Made by a program: the position numbers and the translations under genes. Source: an uncultured Ezakiella sp. (GTDB taxonomy: Bacteria > Bacillota > Clostridia > Tissierellales > Peptoniphilaceae). Taken from it: a stretch of DNA of 34,094 nucleotides. The stretch is taken from contig CAMYPV010000006.1 of NCBI GenBank assembly GCA_947293975.1, forward strand, positions 1 through 34,094, given 5' to 3'. Below are positions 30,960 to 34,094 of the stretch, one piece after another (positions within the stretch are counted from its first letter, which is position 1; every line of letters starts with the position of its first letter). Below the pieces are notes generated by a model that made no database searches, was not told the origin of the DNA, and saw nothing but the letters and a program-made list of their open reading frames with translations.

Positions 30960-32531
30960 TTGAGTTACTCAGTAAACAAAGGAAGCAGTTATGTATTGAT
31001 GCATTGCCCAGACATGGTTATTCACAACGGTACAACACAAACAAGCGCACAATACATTATCGAACATGAAACAGATCAAGCAAAAATTGATGCAGAACAA
31101 AATTACTTGAATTCAATTCCAAGTCATTTAAGAAGTTTTGATGATTGTGTAAGCTATTATCCAAACCAAATTTACATTGGTAACGCTAGACCAGAAGTTT
31201 TAGCAGATATTGAAATGCCATGGACAAATCACAAAATGCCAAATGCTGATAGACATGGTAAATATGGCGAAATTATGCCACAAGATGAATTCATAGGCCT
31301 AATTAAGATTGTTGACGTTTTCGATCTTGTTTTACTTGAACATGAATTCAGTAACGCTATAAAACAAAAAATGGCTGATCACCCACTAATCAAAGATGAA
31401 TTAGTAGAAAGATTAAAAGATGGCGCAGATCAATCAGCTATTGAAGATGCTATTAAAAGTCAACACGCAGAACCATTAATTAATGAAGGTAAAGTAATTG
31501 GATGTGTTAAGAGAGCTCATGAAATAGACCCTAACTTGAATGCTCATGTAATGTTTGAAAACTTAGTTGTTAAAGCATCAGGAGTTCTTTCAGCATTACA
31601 TGTTATCGCAAAACATGACATCAATCCAGAAGATATTGAATATGTTATTGAATGTTCAGAAGAAGCATGCGGAGACATGAACCAACGTGGTGGCGGTAAC
31701 TTTGCTAAATCTATCGCTGAATTTGCAGGTTTAGTAAATGCAAGTGGATCAGATACAAGAGGATTCTGTGCTGCTCCATCACATGCAGTTATCGAAGCAA
31801 GTTCACTTGTTGCAGCTGGAACATTTAAAAATGTTCTTGTAGTAGCTGGAGGATGTACTGCAAAATTAGGTATGAATGGTAAGGATCATGTTAAGAAAGG
31901 CCTACCAATCATTGAAGACTGTGTTGCAGGTTTTGCTACAATCATTGGTGAAAATGATGGTAAGAACCCAATTATGAGAAACGACATTGTTGGTCGTCAC
32001 ACAGTTGGCACAGGTTCTGCTCCACAAGCTGTTATTTCTTCACTTGTAACAATGCCACTTGAAAAAGCTGGATTAAAGATTACAGATGTAAATAAATACT
32101 CAGTTGAAATGCAAAACCCAGACATCACAAAACCAGCAGGAGCAGGGGACGTTCCAGAAGCTAACTATAAGATGATTGGTGCTTTAGCTGTTAAAAATGG
32201 AGATATCGAAAGAACGGCACTTCCTACATTTGCTAAAGATTACGGTGTAAATGGATGGGCTCCAACACAAGGTCATATCCCATCAGGTGTTCCATATCTC
32301 GAATTTTTAAGAGAAGATATGCTAGCAGGTAAGATTAATAGAGCTATGTTAATTGGTAAAGGAAGCTTGTTCTTAGGTCGTATGACTAACTTATTTGACG
32401 GTGCTTCCATCGTTATTGAAGCAAATGACGGCAAGAAGGGAGAAGATTCTAAAGGAGCATCTGAAGATACTATTAAGAAGTATGTTGCAGAAGCTATGAG
32501 AGAATTTGCAGCTTCATTCTGTGCAGAATAG
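30960..32531 (+). CDS. grdC: Glycine reductase component C, subunit beta (GrdC)
   Basis: Subunit of protein C, which converts the carboxymethyl-selenoether on GrdA to an acetyl thioester and then acetyl phosphate. The 523-residue protein begins SYSVNKGSSYVLMHCPDM followed by HNGTTQTSAQY, matching the GrdC N-terminus. It contains a thiolase/FabH-like core with VIECSEEACGDMNQRGG, DTRGFCAAPSHAV, VVAGGCTAKLG and GWAPTQGHIPSGVPY. The start is TTG 30960: GGAGGTG at 30947-30953 is correctly spaced. The open frame extends upstream to an ATG at 30912 with no such site, which would add 16 non-conserved residues. It lies after a strong terminator, so it may form a separate transcript with grdD. Confidence 0.95.
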   Translation: MSYSVNKGSSYVLMHCPDMVIHNGTTQTSAQYIIEHETDQAKIDAEQNYLNSIPSHLRSFDDCVSYYPNQIYIGNARPEVLADIEMPWTNHKMPNADRHGKYGEIMPQDEFIGLIKIVDVFDLVLLEHEFSNAIKQKMADHPLIKDELVERLKDGADQSAIEDAIKSQHAEPLINEGKVIGCVKRAHEIDPNLNAHVMFENLVVKASGVLSALHVIAKHDINPEDIEYVIECSEEACGDMNQRGGGNFAKSIAEFAGLVNASGSDTRGFCAAPSHAVIEASSLVAAGTFKNVLVVAGGCTAKLGMNGKDHVKKGLPIIEDCVAGFATIIGENDGKNPIMRNDIVGRHTVGTGSAPQAVISSLVTMPLEKAGLKITDVNKYSVEMQNPDITKPAGAGDVPEANYKMIGALAVKNGDIERTALPTFAKDYGVNGWAPTQGHIPSGVPYLEFLREDMLAGKINRAMLIGKGSLFLGRMTNLFDGASIVIEANDGKKGEDSKGASEDTIKKYVAEAMREFAASFCAE

Positions 32532-32541
32532 GGGTGATTGA

Positions 32542-33729
32542 ATGTCAGAACAAAATATTAAAAAGATGATCGGCGAAGTTTTCGAAGAAATTGCTAATGG
32601 TATTGAATCAGGTAGCTTTGGCAAAAAAGTTAAAGTTGGTTTGACAGCATTTGGTAGTGAACTTGGCGTTGAAAATCTTGTTAAAGGAGCAGAAAAAGCT
32701 CAAGCTGCTGACGCATCATCAGAGGTTGTAATTATTACAGTTGGTGAAAAGGTTGATACAAATCTTGAACAATATAATGTTGCAACAGAAGATGAAGGTT
32801 ACAAAAAAATGGAAGAGCTACTAGATAGTGGCGAAGTTTCAGCATTTGTAACTATGCACTATAATTTCCCAATTGGTGTAAGTACAGTTGGTAGAGTTAT
32901 TACTCCAGCACATGGTGAAGAAATGACAATTGCTACAACAACAGGAACTTCATCTCCACACAGAGTTGAAGCAATGGTTTTAAATGCAATTGCAGGTGTA
33001 ATCACTGCTAAGGCAATGGGTACAGCTGAACCTACAATTGGTATTTTAAATGTTGACGGTGCTCGTCAAGTTGAAAGAGCTTTGAAAGAACTTTCATCAA
33101 ATGGATACCAACTTCATTTTGCTGAATCACATCGTTCAGATGGTGGATGCGTTATGAGAGGAAATGACCTACTTCAAGGTGTTCCAGATGTTATGGTAAC
33201 TGATACATTAACAGGAAACATTTTAATGAAAATGTTCTCAAGTTTCCAAACAGGTGGCGGATTTGAAGCTATGGGTTATGGATATGGTCCAGGAATTGGC
33301 AAAGGCTACGACAGAACAATCCTTATCGTAAGCCGTGCTAGTGGATATCCTGTTGTTGCTAATGCATTGCAATATGCAGCAAAGGCTATTCGTGGTGGAC
33401 TAAAAGATTTAGTTAAATCAGAATATGAAAAAGCAGAACATGCTGGATTAAATAAAATACTTGACGGCTTTAAGGCTGAGGCAAATAAGTCTTCAGCACC
33501 AAAGGCTGAAGTTAAGATGCCAGAAAAAGAAGTTGTTGATGGCTCAATCGCAGGTATTGATATACTTGAACTTGAAGATGCTGTTCAAGCATTGTGGGCT
33601 ATCGGAATTTATGCTGAAAGCGGTATGGGATGTACAGGCCCAATTGTTATGGTAAATCATGACAAACTAGAAGCAGCCATTAAGGAATTAGCAAAGGCTG
33701 GATATGTAGCTGATGAATCAGCTTGCTAA
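32542..33729 (+). CDS. grdD: Glycine reductase component C, subunit alpha (GrdD)
   Basis: Subunit of protein C that carries the acetyl thioester and releases acetyl phosphate by phosphorolysis; acetate kinase then makes ATP. The 395-residue protein resembles PlsX-type enzymes in its core (TVGRVITPAHGEEMT, ESHRSDGGCVM, MGYGYGPGIGKGYDRT) and has C364 near the C-terminus in SGMGCTGPIVMV, the Cys position acetylated in characterised GrdD. AGGGGTGATTGAATG joins the grdC stop to this start, so the two are coupled. A long terminator follows, making this the end of the grd locus. Confidence 0.96.
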   Translation: MSEQNIKKMIGEVFEEIANGIESGSFGKKVKVGLTAFGSELGVENLVKGAEKAQAADASSEVVIITVGEKVDTNLEQYNVATEDEGYKKMEELLDSGEVSAFVTMHYNFPIGVSTVGRVITPAHGEEMTIATTTGTSSPHRVEAMVLNAIAGVITAKAMGTAEPTIGILNVDGARQVERALKELSSNGYQLHFAESHRSDGGCVMRGNDLLQGVPDVMVTDTLTGNILMKMFSSFQTGGGFEAMGYGYGPGIGKGYDRTILIVSRASGYPVVANALQYAAKAIRGGLKDLVKSEYEKAEHAGLNKILDGFKAEANKSSAPKAEVKMPEKEVVDGSIAGIDILELEDAVQALWAIGIYAESGMGCTGPIVMVNHDKLEAAIKELAKAGYVADESAC

Positions 33730-33738
33730 TTAATATTA

Positions 33739-33786
33739 GGTAGTTAATTGTAGCCACCTTAAGTGGTGGCTCAACTACCTTTTTTA
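33739..33786 (+). terminator. Two-part intrinsic terminator after grdD
   Basis: The outer helix GGTAGTT/AACTACC (33739-33745, 33773-33779) encloses an inner helix AGCCACC/GGTGGCT (33752-33758, 33765-33771) and runs directly into six T residues. Confidence 0.92.
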
Positions 33787-33829
33787 TTATGTAAAAAATT
33801 ATTTATTTTAAAATTTAAGAGGGGATATT

Positions 33830-34094
33830 ATGAAGAAATTATTTTCAATTTTAATTGCAGTTGCATTGTTATTCACATTTGGATGTGGTAATTCTAATAA
33901 GAGTGGGACTGAAACTGCTGGCACAGAAAACAAAGAAGCTGTAGATTATAGTAATATTAAAGTTGGTATGGTTACTGATGAAGGTGGGGTTAATGACCAA
34001 AGCTTCAACCAAGGCGGTTGGGAAGGTTTGAAAAAACTCAAAGAAGATACAAAAATTAATGTTTCATATGTAGAAAGTCACGTACCTGCTGATT
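33830..34094 (+). CDS. BMP-family substrate-binding lipoprotein, N-terminal part (runs off window)
   Basis: The gene starts at ATG 33830 with AGAGGGG just upstream and stays open to the end of the window (88 codons). The N-terminus MKKLFSILIAVALLFTFGC is a lipoprotein signal with a lipobox Cys at residue 19, followed by a Ser/Thr/Lys/Glu-rich spacer. The mature part begins with IKVGMVTDEGGVNDQSFNQGGWEGLKKL, split here as KVGMVTDEGGVND and SFNQGGWEGL, the start of the BMP/Med/PnrA family. These proteins bind nucleosides for ABC importers on the outer face of the membrane. Transporter genes would be expected downstream, outside the window. It follows the grd terminator; only a weak TAAAAT (33809-33814) suggests a promoter. 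Confidence 0.9.
   Translation, partial: MKKLFSILIAVALLFTFGCGNSNKSGTETAGTENKEAVDYSNIKVGMVTDEGGVNDQSFNQGGWEGLKKLKEDTKINVSYVESHVPAD

Noticed and set aside
33461..33655. 64-residue ORF inside grdD in another frame
   Set aside because: It lies wholly within conserved grdD codons, with no recognisable domain.
1..34094. Mobile elements, CRISPR arrays, tRNA or rRNA genes
   Set aside because: I saw no transposase or integrase motifs, regular spaced repeats, cloverleaf sequences or rRNA-like stretches; gene content and strand are uniform throughout.

Overview
This AT-rich window looks like the chromosome of an anaerobic, amino-acid-fermenting Gram-positive bacterium of the Clostridia/Tissierellia type. 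The evidence is a Firmicutes-style division and cell wall (dcw) cluster, lipoproteins with short lipoboxes, strong GGAGG ribosome binding sites, and a complete selenium-dependent glycine reductase gene set. I cannot name the genus. All recognised genes lie on the + strand, and I saw no insertion sequence, prophage, CRISPR array, tRNA or rRNA.

Layout. 1-343: 3' end of a carbamate kinase gene and its terminator. 378-2477: a P1B-type Zn/Cd/Pb ATPase with its own near-perfect promoter. 2480-5753: an overlapping unit of methionine aminopeptidase, MATE transporter, DUF1667 protein and a cyclophilin-type lipoprotein. About 5768-10453: an overlapping housekeeping unit (hflX, yigZ family, nadE, yebC family, DUF1461 membrane protein, deoC). 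10509-22563: the dcw cluster mraZ-rsmH-ftsL-pbp-mraY-murD-ftsW-murG-ftsQ-DUF881-DUF881-sbp-ftsZ. It starts with three 10-nt-phased MraZ-box-like repeats, and ftsZ has an extra extended -10 promoter. ftsA and murB are missing from the places they hold in Bacillus, and no sporulation sigma genes follow ftsZ. 22578-24312: nrdR, a HAD hydrolase and trmL. 24319-26006: a Na/phosphate symporter family gene.

26055-33786 is the most distinctive part: a strong promoter, a single-aptamer glycine riboswitch, then trxB-trxA-grdE-grdA-grdB, a strong terminator, an unusual leader, and grdC-grdD. grdA and grdB each contain an in-frame UGA that must be read as selenocysteine (residues 44 and 350). Plain ORF calling breaks both genes. 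The genes fit one pathway: NADPH, TrxB and TrxA reduce the GrdA selenoprotein; GrdE/GrdB activate glycine; GrdC/GrdD release acetyl phosphate for ATP synthesis. The riboswitch ties expression to glycine, the substrate. Carbamate kinase at the left edge is another substrate-level ATP enzyme of amino acid fermentation. The window ends inside a BMP-family substrate-binding lipoprotein gene.

No wholly new system is evident. The best leads are RNA-level and regulatory: the riboswitch with its kink-turn and ghost helix, a SECIS-like hairpin in grdB with no obvious counterpart in grdA, GC-rich islands in grdA, the hairpin ahead of grdE, the split of the grd genes with a repeat-rich grdC leader, and the MraZ operator.
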